DNA of 64,000 nt from CALKJP01 sp046299555 (GTDB lineage Bacteria > Bacteroidota > Bacteroidia > JACCXN01): assembly GCA_046299555.1 (NCBI GenBank), contig JBKBHS010000002.1, positions 398,973-462,972 on the forward strand, given 5' to 3'. Under the pieces are notes generated by a model. It did no database searches. It was not told where the DNA came from and worked only from the letters and a program-made list of their open reading frames with translations. Position 1 is the stretch's first letter, and every line of letters starts with the position of its first letter. Below, one piece after another: positions 45,299 to 53,248 of the stretch. A program made the translations under genes and the position numbers.

Positions 45299-45631
45299 AT
45301 GAACTTCTGGAAAAAGGGAAAAGCCGAACAACCTCCTTACTATGCAGTTATTTTTTCTTCCGAAAAATCAGAAACATTGGATGGTTTTGAAGAAATGGAT
45401 GAGAAAATTTTAAAACTTGCTTTAGAACAAGAAGGATTTTTAGGCTTCGAAACTTCCGGAAACGGTAAAGAAAATATTTTTATATCCTATTGGAAAACAC
45501 TCGAAGCTATTGATAAATGGCGTCATAACATGCAACATATAGAAGCAAAAGAATTAGGAATTAAGCATTGGTACAAGCGCTATTTATCGCAAATTTGCAA
45601 AGTGGAGTTATCACACGAAATGATTAAATAA
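45299..45631 (+). CDS. ABM-like dabb-barrel protein
   Basis: A 110-residue protein (MNFWKKGKAEQPPYYAVIFS) of the antibiotic-biosynthesis-monooxygenase-like fold; EGFLGFETSGNGKENIFISYW and KTLEAIDKWRHNMQHIEAK are typical of the YczJ-like branch. Reactions of this branch are not known. An in-frame TTG at 45281 would extend it into gldH, but the ATG at 45299, one base after the gldH stop, is the likely start. It ends six bases before gldA. Confidence 0.8.
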   Translation: MNFWKKGKAEQPPYYAVIFSSEKSETLDGFEEMDEKILKLALEQEGFLGFETSGNGKENIFISYWKTLEAIDKWRHNMQHIEAKELGIKHWYKRYLSQICKVELSHEMIK

Positions 45632-45637
45632 GAAACT

Positions 45638-46552
45638 ATGTCAATACAGGTAAATAATATTTCAAAAATATACGGCACGCAAAAAGCATTAGACAATGTT
45701 TCATTTGATGTAAATGAAGGTGAAATTACAGGCTTTTTAGGACCAAATGGTGCGGGTAAATCCACCATGATGAAAATTATTACCTGCTATATTCCTCCAA
45801 CAGAAGGAAGCGTAAGAGTATGCGGTTTCGATATTAATGAAAATTCTATTGAAGTTCGACAAAATGTAGGATATCTGCCTGAACATAATCCACTCTACTT
45901 AGACATGTTTGTTAAGGAATATTTGGAATTTATTGGCCGTTTGCATCATCTTAAAAACATTAAAGAACGCGTAAAAGAGATGATTGAATTAACGGGGTTG
46001 CAAATAGAACAAAACAAAAAGATTGGAGCCTTGTCAAAAGGGTATCGCCAACGAGTAGGAATTGCACAAGCACTTATTCATGATCCCAAGGTTTTAATAC
46101 TGGATGAGCCCACAACGGGTTTGGACCCCAATCAACTTGGAGAAATAAGAAATCTGATAAAGAAAATCGGAAAGCAAAAAACCGTTATGCTATCTACGCA
46201 CATAATGCAAGAAGTAGAAGCAATATGCGATAAAGTAATCATCATTAATAAAGGAAAAATTGTAGCCAATGCACCGGCATCGCAAATTAATAATTTAACC
46301 AAAAATAATATTCAACTAATTGTAGAATTTGATAAGAGTATAACAAAATCGCAATTGATGAAAATCAACGGTATAGCCAATGCTGAAAATAGTAACGGTA
46401 ATACATGGATAATTGAAAGTGTTGCCGGGAAAGATATACGAAATGAAGTATTTAAGTTTGCAGTTGATAATCAGCTTACTGTTTTAACACTTCAGAAAAA
46501 TGAGCAAAAACTGGAAGATGTTTTTAAGGAACTAACCAAAAAATCAGTTTAA
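45638..46552 (+). CDS. gldA: Gliding-associated ABC transporter ATPase GldA
   Basis: A 304-residue ABC ATPase with Walker A GPNGAGKS (35-42), ABC signature LSKGY (131-135) and Walker B VLILDEP (151-157), plus the C-terminal domain of the GldA group. The N-terminus MSIQVNNISKIYGTQKALDN is very close to known GldA. Its normal membrane partners GldF and GldG are not adjacent; the next gene lies on the other strand. In some Bacteroidota GldA-type ATPases serve generic exporters, so gliding is not proven. Confidence 0.88.
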   Translation: MSIQVNNISKIYGTQKALDNVSFDVNEGEITGFLGPNGAGKSTMMKIITCYIPPTEGSVRVCGFDINENSIEVRQNVGYLPEHNPLYLDMFVKEYLEFIGRLHHLKNIKERVKEMIELTGLQIEQNKKIGALSKGYRQRVGIAQALIHDPKVLILDEPTTGLDPNQLGEIRNLIKKIGKQKTVMLSTHIMQEVEAICDKVIIINKGKIVANAPASQINNLTKNNIQLIVEFDKSITKSQLMKINGIANAENSNGNTWIIESVAGKDIRNEVFKFAVDNQLTVLTLQKNEQKLEDVFKELTKKSV

Positions 46553-46779
46553 CTATTATTTCCGGAAATTTTATACAGGTAATAAAAATTGATTATTATA
46601 ATAGAAACGTTGGTAATAATTATTGGCCAGGAAAAATTTAGCATTACACCATAAATTACAAAAAGAAAACATCCAACAATATTTACAATACGAAGGGCTT
46701 TAATTTCTTTCATTAAAAAAGATAGCAAAACTCCTAATGAAGCTAAATATCCGATTAATTCCGTTGTTGTAATTTCCAT
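46549..46779 (-). CDS. Small membrane protein, YgjV-like
   Basis: A 76-residue protein with three membrane segments (ELIGYLASLGVLLSFLM, VNIVGCFLFVIYGVMLN, WPIIITNVSIIIINFYYLY). The LRIVN and NSxPIxxTN-like positions fit a family of short membrane proteins sometimes linked to YgjV. No function is known. It follows the giant repeat gene by one base on the minus strand and overlaps gldA by four. Confidence 0.75.
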   Translation of the reverse strand: MEITTTELIGYLASLGVLLSFLMKEIKALRIVNIVGCFLFVIYGVMLNFSWPIIITNVSIIIINFYYLYKISGNNS

Positions 46780-46780
46780 G

Positions 46781-49700
46781 TTATTTTGTTTCCTGATTCC
46801 ACTTTTGTTCCGTTATAGGTATAGTTCCATTCATAAAATAATATACCGCACCAAATTTATATTCAACTTTGGTATATTCAGTTGCTTTTTTATCACGCAC
46901 TACAATTCTTCTCGTTACTTTTTTCATTGGATCATCGGTAAATAATTCTTCTGTTACCCCTTCGGGATATTTTTGAGCTAACTCAGATAAAAAGGCAACT
47001 TTATCCGTTGCATCTACAGCCAATTTTGGTTTAGGAGCAGGTTTAGGCTCTTCTACAACGGGTGTTTTTTGTTGAGAAGCTTTAGCTAAGTCTGCAAAAA
47101 TTTTATCAATCTGACTAATTCTTTGTGTGGCATAAGCATCATTAGGCTTATATGTTAATGCTTCATTATAAAATCCTTTTGATTTTGAATATTCTTTTGA
47201 GTTAAACAATTTATCACCATTAGCAATGGCCGATTTATAACGTTGTTCATTCTCTTTAGCTTTTGCTTCTGAATTTAAAATAGCTTCTATTTCATCAAGC
47301 TTTTGTTTAGGATAAGATTCTTGAGGCTTATAACCCAAGGCTTCGTTGTAAGCTAATTTAGCAGTGGCGAAATCTTTAGCAAAAAAAGCATTATCGCCTT
47401 TCATAACTGCCGCATTATATTTGGCTGTTAACTCTTTTTGTTTGTTTTCGTTGGCAGCAATTTCGGCAAGAATTCCATCTATTTCGTCAATTTTATTTTT
47501 AGGATAAATCTCATTAGGTTTAATTAATAAAGCTTCTTTGTAAGCTTGCTTGGCCGCATTGTATTCTTTAAATGCAAAAGCGTCATCGGCTTTTTTAATT
47601 GCAGCATTATATTTTGCATTTAATTCGTTTTCTTTAGCAATACGCGCTTCTTCTTCAGCTTTCTTTTTGGCTTCTGCCTCAGCAATAGCTTTAGCTCTAG
47701 CTTCTTCTTCTGCCTTGCGTTTAGCTTCCTCTTCGGCTTTGCGTTTGGCCTCTTCTTCAGCTTTACGTTTGGCTTCCTCTTCCGCTTTGCGTTTGGCTTC
47801 CTCTTCCGCTTTGCGTTTGGCTTCCTCTTCCGCTTTGCGTTTGGCTTCTTCCTCAGCCTTGCGTTTTGCTTCCTCTTCGGCTTTGCGCTTGGCTTCTGCA
47901 TCTGCTAAGGCTTTATTTTTTGCTTCCTCTTCGGCTTTGCGTTTGGCCTCTTCTTCAGCTTTACGTTTGGCTTCCTCTTCAGCTTTGCGTTTGGCTTCCT
48001 CTTCCGCTTTGCGTTTGGCTTCTTCTTCAGCTTTGCGTTTGGCTTCCTCTTCCGCTTTGCGTTTGGCTTCTTCTTCTGCTTTTCTCTTTGCTTCTTCTTC
48101 CGCTTTGCGTTTTGCTTCCTCTTCGGCTTTACGTTTAGCCTCTTCTTCAGCTTTACGTTTCGCTTCTTCTTCGACCTTGCGTTTGGCTTCTTCTTCGGCT
48201 TTGCGTTTAGCCTCTTCTTCAGCTTTACGTTTCGCTTCCTCTTCGGCTTTGCGTTTAGCTTCTTCCTCAGCCTTGCGTTTTGCTTCCTCTTCGGCTTTGC
48301 GTTTAGCTTCTTCCTCAGCCTTGCGTTTGGCTTCCTCTTCGGCCTTTCGTTTGGCTTCTTCTTCGGCTTTACGTTTGGCTTCTTCTTCGGCTTTACGTTT
48401 GGCTTCTTCTTCTGCCTTACGTTTGGCTTCTTCTTCTGCCTTGCGTTTGGCCTCTTCTTCTGCTTTGCGTTTGGCCTCTTCTTCTGCTTTGCGTTTGGCT
48501 TCTTCTTCTGCCTTACGTTTGGCTTCTTCTTCGGCTTTACGTTTGGCCTCTTCTTCAGCTTTACGCTTAGCTTCTTCTTCCGCTTTGCGTTTGGCTTCCT
48601 CTTCCGCTTTGCGTTTGGCTTCCTCTTCCGCTTTGCGTTTGGCTTCTTCTTCTGCTTTACGTTTGGCTTCTTCTTCTGCTTTGCGTTTGGCTTCCTCTTC
48701 AGCTTTACGTTTGGCTTCTTCTTCTGCTTTGCGTTTGGCTTCCTCTTCAGCTTTGCGTTTGGCTTCTTCTTCCGCTTTACGTTTGGCTTCTTCTTCCGCT
48801 TTGCGTTTGGCTTCTTCTTCAGCTTTACGCTTAGCTTCTTCTTCCGCTTTGCGTTTGGCTTCCTCTTCTGCTTTGCGTTTGGCTTCTTCTTCGGCTTTAC
48901 GTTTGGCCTCTTCTTCAGCTTTACGCTTAGCTTCTTCTTCCGCTTTGCGTTTGGCTTCCTCTTCCGCTTTGCGTTTGGCTTCTTCTTCTGCTTTACGTTT
49001 GGCTTCTTCTTCTGCTTTGCGTTTGGCTTCCTCTTCAGCTTTGCGTTTGGCTTCTTCTTCGGCTTTACGTTTGGCTTCTGCTTCTGCTGCAGCCAAAGCA
49101 ATTAGCTTATCAGCTTCTGCAATTTTTTGCTTTGGATAATTATCTTCTTTATAAGATAATGCTTCATTATATGCTGCCTTGGCAGCATTGTAATCTTTTG
49201 CAGCCATAGCTTTATCGCCTTTAGCAACTGCCGCATTATAATTTTTTAATTGTTCTGCTGCTTTTTTCTTTGCTTCTTCTTCTGCTGCCTTTATTTGCGC
49301 TAATTGACTTTGTATTGAGCGAGTATATGCTTCATCATAATTAAAATCTCCTTCTGATGGCACATAAGCAAATTTACCAACCGGCTGTTGTAAAATCGAA
49401 CTAACTGTCGAACCGGGTAAATCTTCAAAAATTGAAATTTCTCCAATATCTAAACCGGGAAAACCTTCTTTAGCCCTATCGGGAGGAACTCCTCTTGTGT
49501 TAAAACTTAAACGCTTCGTAATATGCCCACCTTTGGTAAAGGTTATTATGTAATCTGCATTTGCATCTAACACAACATCAAACTTCCCATTACCTGAAGT
49601 AGTAAGCTGCTGAACCTGTACGCCATTTTTAATTATAGTAACAATAGCACCTTCGAGTTTTTTACCTTCTTTGGTTACACGACCAGTAATAGGCAATTTA

Positions 49701-49795
49701 AAATCTTGTGCTATGGTATGAGAATAGCATCCCAATAACAGCAAGATAAGAATAATGATTTTTTTAAAAATATATGTGGAATTTAATTGATTCAA
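46781..49795 (-). CDS. Exported 1004-residue protein with about 60 KRKAEEEA repeats between TPR-like regions
   Basis: After a signal peptide (to SHTIAQ) residues 33-100 form a carboxypeptidase-regulatory-like domain (ITGRVTKEGKKLEGAIV). Residues 185-235 hold a TPR-like unit (YNAAVAKGDKAMAAKDYNAA). About residues 238-718 are almost pure 8-residue KRKAEEEA repeats with a short break KNKALADAEA. Three further TPR-like units of the same type follow (YNAAIKKADDAFAFKEYNAA and two similar), then a C-terminal domain ending KWNQETK. In the repeat positive and negative residues lie four apart, as in single alpha-helices. Probably periplasmic or surface-exposed; function unknown. The YgjV-like gene follows. 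Confidence 0.85.
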   Translation of the reverse strand: MNQLNSTYIFKKIIILILLLLGCYSHTIAQDFKLPITGRVTKEGKKLEGAIVTIIKNGVQVQQLTTSGNGKFDVVLDANADYIITFTKGGHITKRLSFNTRGVPPDRAKEGFPGLDIGEISIFEDLPGSTVSSILQQPVGKFAYVPSEGDFNYDEAYTRSIQSQLAQIKAAEEEAKKKAAEQLKNYNAAVAKGDKAMAAKDYNAAKAAYNEALSYKEDNYPKQKIAEADKLIALAAAEAEAKRKAEEEAKRKAEEEAKRKAEEEAKRKAEEEAKRKAEEEAKRKAEEEAKRKAEEEAKRKAEEEAKRKAEEEAKRKAEEEAKRKAEEEAKRKAEEEAKRKAEEEAKRKAEEEAKRKAEEEAKRKAEEEAKRKAEEEAKRKAEEEAKRKAEEEAKRKAEEEAKRKAEEEAKRKAEEEAKRKAEEEAKRKAEEEAKRKAEEEAKRKAEEEAKRKAEEEAKRKAEEEAKRKAEEEAKRKAEEEAKRKAEEEAKRKAEEEAKRKAEEEAKRKAEEEAKRKAEEEAKRKAEEEAKRKAEEEAKRKVEEEAKRKAEEEAKRKAEEEAKRKAEEEAKRKAEEEAKRKAEEEAKRKAEEEAKRKAEEEAKRKAEEEAKRKAEEEAKRKAEEEAKNKALADAEAKRKAEEEAKRKAEEEAKRKAEEEAKRKAEEEAKRKAEEEAKRKAEEEAKRKAEEEAKRKAEEEARAKAIAEAEAKKKAEEEARIAKENELNAKYNAAIKKADDAFAFKEYNAAKQAYKEALLIKPNEIYPKNKIDEIDGILAEIAANENKQKELTAKYNAAVMKGDNAFFAKDFATAKLAYNEALGYKPQESYPKQKLDEIEAILNSEAKAKENEQRYKSAIANGDKLFNSKEYSKSKGFYNEALTYKPNDAYATQRISQIDKIFADLAKASQQKTPVVEEPKPAPKPKLAVDATDKVAFLSELAQKYPEGVTEELFTDDPMKKVTRRIVVRDKKATEYTKVEYKFGAVYYFMNGTIPITEQKWNQETK
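47640..49085 (-). repeat. 24-bp tandem repeat array encoding KRKAEEEA
   Basis: About 60 head-to-tail 24-base units, varying mainly at third codon positions (GCT/GCC/GCG, GAA/GAG, AAA/AAG). Phase never slips, so all units stay in frame. Confidence 0.95.
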
Positions 49796-49869
49796 TCCTC
49801 TAAATTTGCTAATCTTACAAATATCTTAAAATTACCTATAAATAAAAATAGCTTTCAAAAATTGTGCCG

Positions 49870-50991
49870 ATGAATCACTTAAGTTACTGGGAAAAAAACA
49901 CTTATTTAGAAAATATTGATTTTGCGATAATAGGAAGCGGCATTGTAGGATTAAATGCTGCTATACATTTGAAGAAAAAACATCCTCTTGCAAAAGTTAT
50001 GGTATTTGAAAGAGGAATGCTGCCAAGTGGCGCCAGCTCTAAAAATGCAGGCTTTGCTTGTTTTGGAAGTCCCAGCGAATTATTGGATGATATTGCTAAA
50101 AATGGTGAAGATGCTTGTTTTAGTTTAGTTGAAAAAAGATGGAAAGGACTACTAAAACTTCGTGAACTATTAGGAGATAAGAATATCGATTTTCAAGCCA
50201 ATGGCAGTTTTGAAATTTTTAAAAATAGAAATGTGTTTGAGCGTTGTGAATCGCAGTTAAACTATTTGAATAATCATTTAAAAAAAATTTTTAACAAAGA
50301 TATTTATCATTCCTGCAATGAGCGTATCAAAGAATTTGGATTAAATATTCCATATATGATTGAAAATTGCATGGAAGGCCAGATTGATACCGGAAAAATG
50401 ATTAGCTCATTAATTTCACTTGCTTCTGGAATGGGCGTAATTATATTAAACAAATGTGCCATTAATAAAATTGAAGAATGTGGAGCAAACGCCATTTTAG
50501 AAATTAACCATCAATTGGAAATTAAAGCGGATAAAGTAATAATTGCCACCAATGGATTTGCCAAACAATTTGCTCCTGAAATGGATGTAGAACCTGCAAG
50601 AGCACAGGTATTGGTCACAAAACCCATCGAAAATTTAAAATTAAAAGGCACCTTTCATTACGATGAAGGCTTTTATTATTTCAGAAATATTCACAAGCGT
50701 GTATTATTAGGTGGTGGACGCAATTTGGATTTTAAAGGAGAAAACACCAGCGAGTTTGGCTTAACACCCATTATTCAGCAAAGCTTGGAAAAAATGTTGT
50801 CTGAAATTATTTTACCCCATACTCCTTTTGAAATTGAACAGCGCTGGAGCGGTATTATGGGCGTTGGCAGAGAGAAAAAACCTATTGTAAAAAAAGTAAG
50901 TAATTCTATTGTTTATGCGGTTAGAATGGGCGGAATGGGTGTTGCAATAGGCAGCTTAGTGGGCGAAGAAGCAGCGGAATTGATTGGGTAA
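49870..50991 (+). CDS. FAD-dependent oxidoreductase (DAO family)
   Basis: A 373-residue flavoprotein of the D-amino-acid oxidase / glycine oxidase group. The FAD-binding motif FAIIGSGIVGLNAAIHL is near residues 18-34, SSKNAGFACFG follows, and RVLLGGGRNLDF and RMGGMGVAIGSLVGEEAA close the C-terminal half. The substrate cannot be read from the sequence. The open frame reaches a GTG at 49864, but the ATG at 49870 is preferred. It stands alone. Confidence 0.85.
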   Translation: MNHLSYWEKNTYLENIDFAIIGSGIVGLNAAIHLKKKHPLAKVMVFERGMLPSGASSKNAGFACFGSPSELLDDIAKNGEDACFSLVEKRWKGLLKLRELLGDKNIDFQANGSFEIFKNRNVFERCESQLNYLNNHLKKIFNKDIYHSCNERIKEFGLNIPYMIENCMEGQIDTGKMISSLISLASGMGVIILNKCAINKIEECGANAILEINHQLEIKADKVIIATNGFAKQFAPEMDVEPARAQVLVTKPIENLKLKGTFHYDEGFYYFRNIHKRVLLGGGRNLDFKGENTSEFGLTPIIQQSLEKMLSEIILPHTPFEIEQRWSGIMGVGREKKPIVKKVSNSIVYAVRMGGMGVAIGSLVGEEAAELIG

Positions 50992-51000
50992 ACTATTTAA

Positions 51001-51085
51001 GCCTTTGTTGGTCTTATGACCAACAAATAAAAAGGGTAAAGCAAACAGCTGCATTGTTGGTGAAAATACCAACAATGGCAGAAAA
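51001..51085. repeat. 85-bp direct repeat, copy A, with two hairpins
   Basis: Begins GCCTTTGTTGGTCTTATG. It holds two perfect hairpins with the same core: TTTGTTGGT / ACCAACAAA (51005-51028) and CATTGTTGGT / ACCAACAATG (51052-51077). Copy B lies 1.96 kb away. Confidence 0.93.
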
Positions 51086-51102
51086 CATTAGTTTTGTTTC
51101 AT

Positions 51103-51477
51103 TTAAATGATAAAACACGAAATCGCATAGTACAACTCCGTTAAGGTTTTTTCAGTGTTTTTATTAGCATCAAACAATAATTTATACTCGGTAGCTAATA
51201 CTCCTATATACCAACCCATATATATAGAATGTTGCCCCCACCTTAGCATATTAGAATATGCTGGTGGGTTTATACCCTCATTTTTATATGCATTTCTTAT
51301 ATCTGAAAGCATACTTTCCCCAATATTTTCTCCATATTTTATAAAACCATCTTGTACTCGCTGGCGATAATACCAATATTTTTCGATATTTGACTGAGCT
51401 ATTAACTCTATACAGTTAATTATAATAAAAACAATAAACAGTAGCTTTCGTTTGTTATTTGTTACCATGTACTTCAT
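51103..51477 (-). pseudogene. Probable truncated remnant of a large secreted protein
   Basis: The 124 codons read MKYMVTNNKRKLL..., then SNIEKYWYYRQRVQDGFIKY and LRWGQHSIYMGWYIGVLATE up to ELYYAISCFII. That order (EKYW-YRQRL, then VLATEY-LL, then LYYAL) is the N-terminal part of much longer secreted proteins I know from Bacteroidota, so the gene appears cut right after this block. The stop lies 18 bases from repeat copy A. It could still be a short gene of its own; the family match is from memory. Confidence 0.55.
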
Positions 51478-51492
51478 CTTTTAAAAATTTAT

Positions 51493-51987
51493 TTATTTTA
51501 CTTTTTTGAAGCTTATCTCATACTCACTTCCAAACAATGACAACGCATGCAACTTTAACTCTTTATTATTCAAAGCCTTTATATTCCACTCTATAGGCGT
51601 ATTCCTCTCCCAATATATATTTTGTGGCTGGTACTTTATTTTTGTTGAATCTGGTAAATATGATATATCTACAGGCTCTGTTACTAGCTTCGTATCCTTA
51701 TCAATTAATCGCCAGTTATAATGTATGTTTGAATTATAACCATTAAATGAAATAAATAACTTAGTTCTACGAATTCTTTCATCTTTAACAAATATCCAAC
51801 CATGGGTTTCGGTTGTAGCAATATTTTGGGTTTCATCAACTCCATCAATTAATACACGGCTATATCTCCAACTACCTAACAATCTTTTTTCTGGAGATTT
51901 AAAAATAACCGTATATGGATCTTCCTCGTATTTGCGGCATGACGTATAAACAAATAGCACAATTAATAAAATAAATAATTTATACAT
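51493..51987 (-). CDS. Lipocalin-like lipoprotein, paralogue 3 of the cassette
   Basis: A 164-residue lipoprotein with lipobox FVYTSC followed by RKYEEDPYTVIFKSPEKRL, then GSWRYSRVLIDGVDETQ. The pattern of one Gly-Trp strand followed by repeated short strands is that of the lipocalin-like Bacteroidota lipoproteins. It shares its N-terminal 40 codons with the next two genes, while the rest is very different. Five bases from the upstream paralogue. Confidence 0.7.
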   Translation of the reverse strand: MYKLFILLIVLFVYTSCRKYEEDPYTVIFKSPEKRLLGSWRYSRVLIDGVDETQNIATTETHGWIFVKDERIRRTKLFISFNGYNSNIHYNWRLIDKDTKLVTEPVDISYLPDSTKIKYQPQNIYWERNTPIEWNIKALNNKELKLHALSLFGSEYEISFKKVK

Positions 51988-51992
51988 GTATT

Positions 51993-52448
51993 TTAATTTT
52001 TATAAAAATGTATTTCATACACATTATTGTTTATTGGTTCTGATTTAATTTTAAATTTTTTATTATTTAATGCTATAATTTCCCAATACACTGGGTACCC
52101 AACGTCCCAATGTGTTTTAGTAACATTTTTACTGTTTTGATTTACAATCATTAATTTTTTATTTGATTCACTAAATTCCCAATAGTATAAAAAAGACGTT
52201 GTATTAAATTTAGTTGAAAAAAAAAGGTATGAAGTTTTATAGTCTTTTCCGAACATCCAACCCCACTTATCCCTCTCAACAATCGCGTCTGTTGAATCTA
52301 TACCGTTTATAAGGATAGAATTATAAATCCATGTTCCTTCAATTCTTTTTTCTGGAGATTTAAAAATAACCGTATATGGGTCTTCAGAATATTTCTTGCA
52401 AGAAACAATTACACACAATAAAAGCAATACAATAAAATTTCTATACAT
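51993..52448 (-). CDS. Lipocalin-like lipoprotein, paralogue 2 of the cassette
   Basis: A 151-residue lipoprotein (lipobox CVIVSC) with KKYSEDPYTVIFKSPEKRI and GTWIYNSILINGIDSTD at its start and EIHFYKN at its end. In DNA the stretch coding KSPEKR is almost identical to that of paralogue 3. Function unknown. Confidence 0.7.
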   Translation of the reverse strand: MYRNFIVLLLLCVIVSCKKYSEDPYTVIFKSPEKRIEGTWIYNSILINGIDSTDAIVERDKWGWMFGKDYKTSYLFFSTKFNTTSFLYYWEFSESNKKLMIVNQNSKNVTKTHWDVGYPVYWEIIALNNKKFKIKSEPINNNVYEIHFYKN

Positions 52449-52460
52449 AGTTATTAATAT

Positions 52461-52943
52461 TTAATCTTCCTTATACTTCTTAAATTGATATTCAAACTTT
52501 ACATTGTCGTTTTGAAAAACTAAAGTCAAATTAGTTTTATTAATCTCTTTTATTCCCCAAAGACCAGGACTAAACCAACGATTAACGATATTATGGTCAT
52601 TAGAATTTTTAACACCAACAGATATATAAATCTCTTTATTGTTTTTTTTTAATTCCCAAGCACCTTTATCATACCCTTTAACATTAAAAAAATACCAAAA
52701 AGGAAATCTTATACCTGGATCATATGAACGATCAGTATATAAAAAAAACCACTTTGTACATAATGAATCATTATTAATTAAAAATTGTGTTGAATCAATT
52801 CCATTAATAATAATTCTATCAACCTGCCATCTTCCAGTTAGGTTCCTATGTGTACGTGATTTAAAAATCTCATCACGGTCTTCTTTTTTGCAGGTAGTAA
52901 ATATTGCAGCAAGTGCAATTAATATTATTATAGTTTTTTTCAT
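52461..52943 (-). CDS. Lipocalin-like lipoprotein, paralogue 1 of the cassette
   Basis: A 160-residue lipoprotein (lipobox IFTTC) with EIFKSRTHRNLTGRWQVDRI and INGIDSTQFLINND. It is more distant from the other two but keeps the FKS-x-x-x-R, G-x-W and NGIDST positions. It is the first gene of the cassette as transcribed. Confidence 0.7.
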   Translation of the reverse strand: MKKTIIILIALAAIFTTCKKEDRDEIFKSRTHRNLTGRWQVDRIIINGIDSTQFLINNDSLCTKWFFLYTDRSYDPGIRFPFWYFFNVKGYDKGAWELKKNNKEIYISVGVKNSNDHNIVNRWFSPGLWGIKEINKTNLTLVFQNDNVKFEYQFKKYKED

Positions 52944-52961
52944 CTGTATATAATCTTTTTC

Positions 52962-53046
52962 GCCTTTGTTGGTCTTATGACCATCAAATAAAAAGGGTAA
53001 AGCAAACAGCTGCTATGTTGATGAAAACACCAAAATAAGCAGAAAA
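52962..53046. repeat. 85-bp direct repeat, copy B (hairpins partly decayed)
   Basis: Same orientation as copy A with about nine differences in 85 bases. The first 51 bases differ at one position only, which breaks the first hairpin; the second hairpin is largely lost. Confidence 0.93.
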
Positions 53047-53248
53047 AGTGTTTTTATGGTTAACAAAAAATCTTTAGCATTTTTGCACCATACCTTTTTT
53101 ATTTATAATAACTAATTTATAAAAAAAATGGGAATTTCAAAATTTAAGTAAGTAAAATAACAGTAATTAGAATAGCTGCTAAAAATCCAAAAAGAAATAC
53201 AGAATTAAAGGTATTAGATGAGAAAATTTTTACTATTTAACTTAAAGA
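53047..53248. other. Intergenic stretch with a possible decayed small reading frame
   Basis: About 200 bases before the 3' end of lptD. ATG at 53128 opens MGISKFK and then stops; one frame over, 30 codons (SKITVIRIAAKNPKRNTELK onward) stay open to a TAA at 53240. This reads like a frameshifted small gene, but I know no family for it. Confidence 0.3.

Noticed and set aside
47550..49139. Long plus-strand frame (Ser/Ala/Leu/Arg-rich) and other open frames across the repeat array
   Set aside because: A 24-base repeat without stops in one frame is stop-free in all frames. The peptides have no initiation context, and the minus-strand frame has a signal peptide and TPR-like units at its ends.
51001..53046. 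Integron cassette or attC sites
   Set aside because: No integrase in the window, the direct repeats bracket four genes rather than one each, and the hairpins lack the R-box core of attC.
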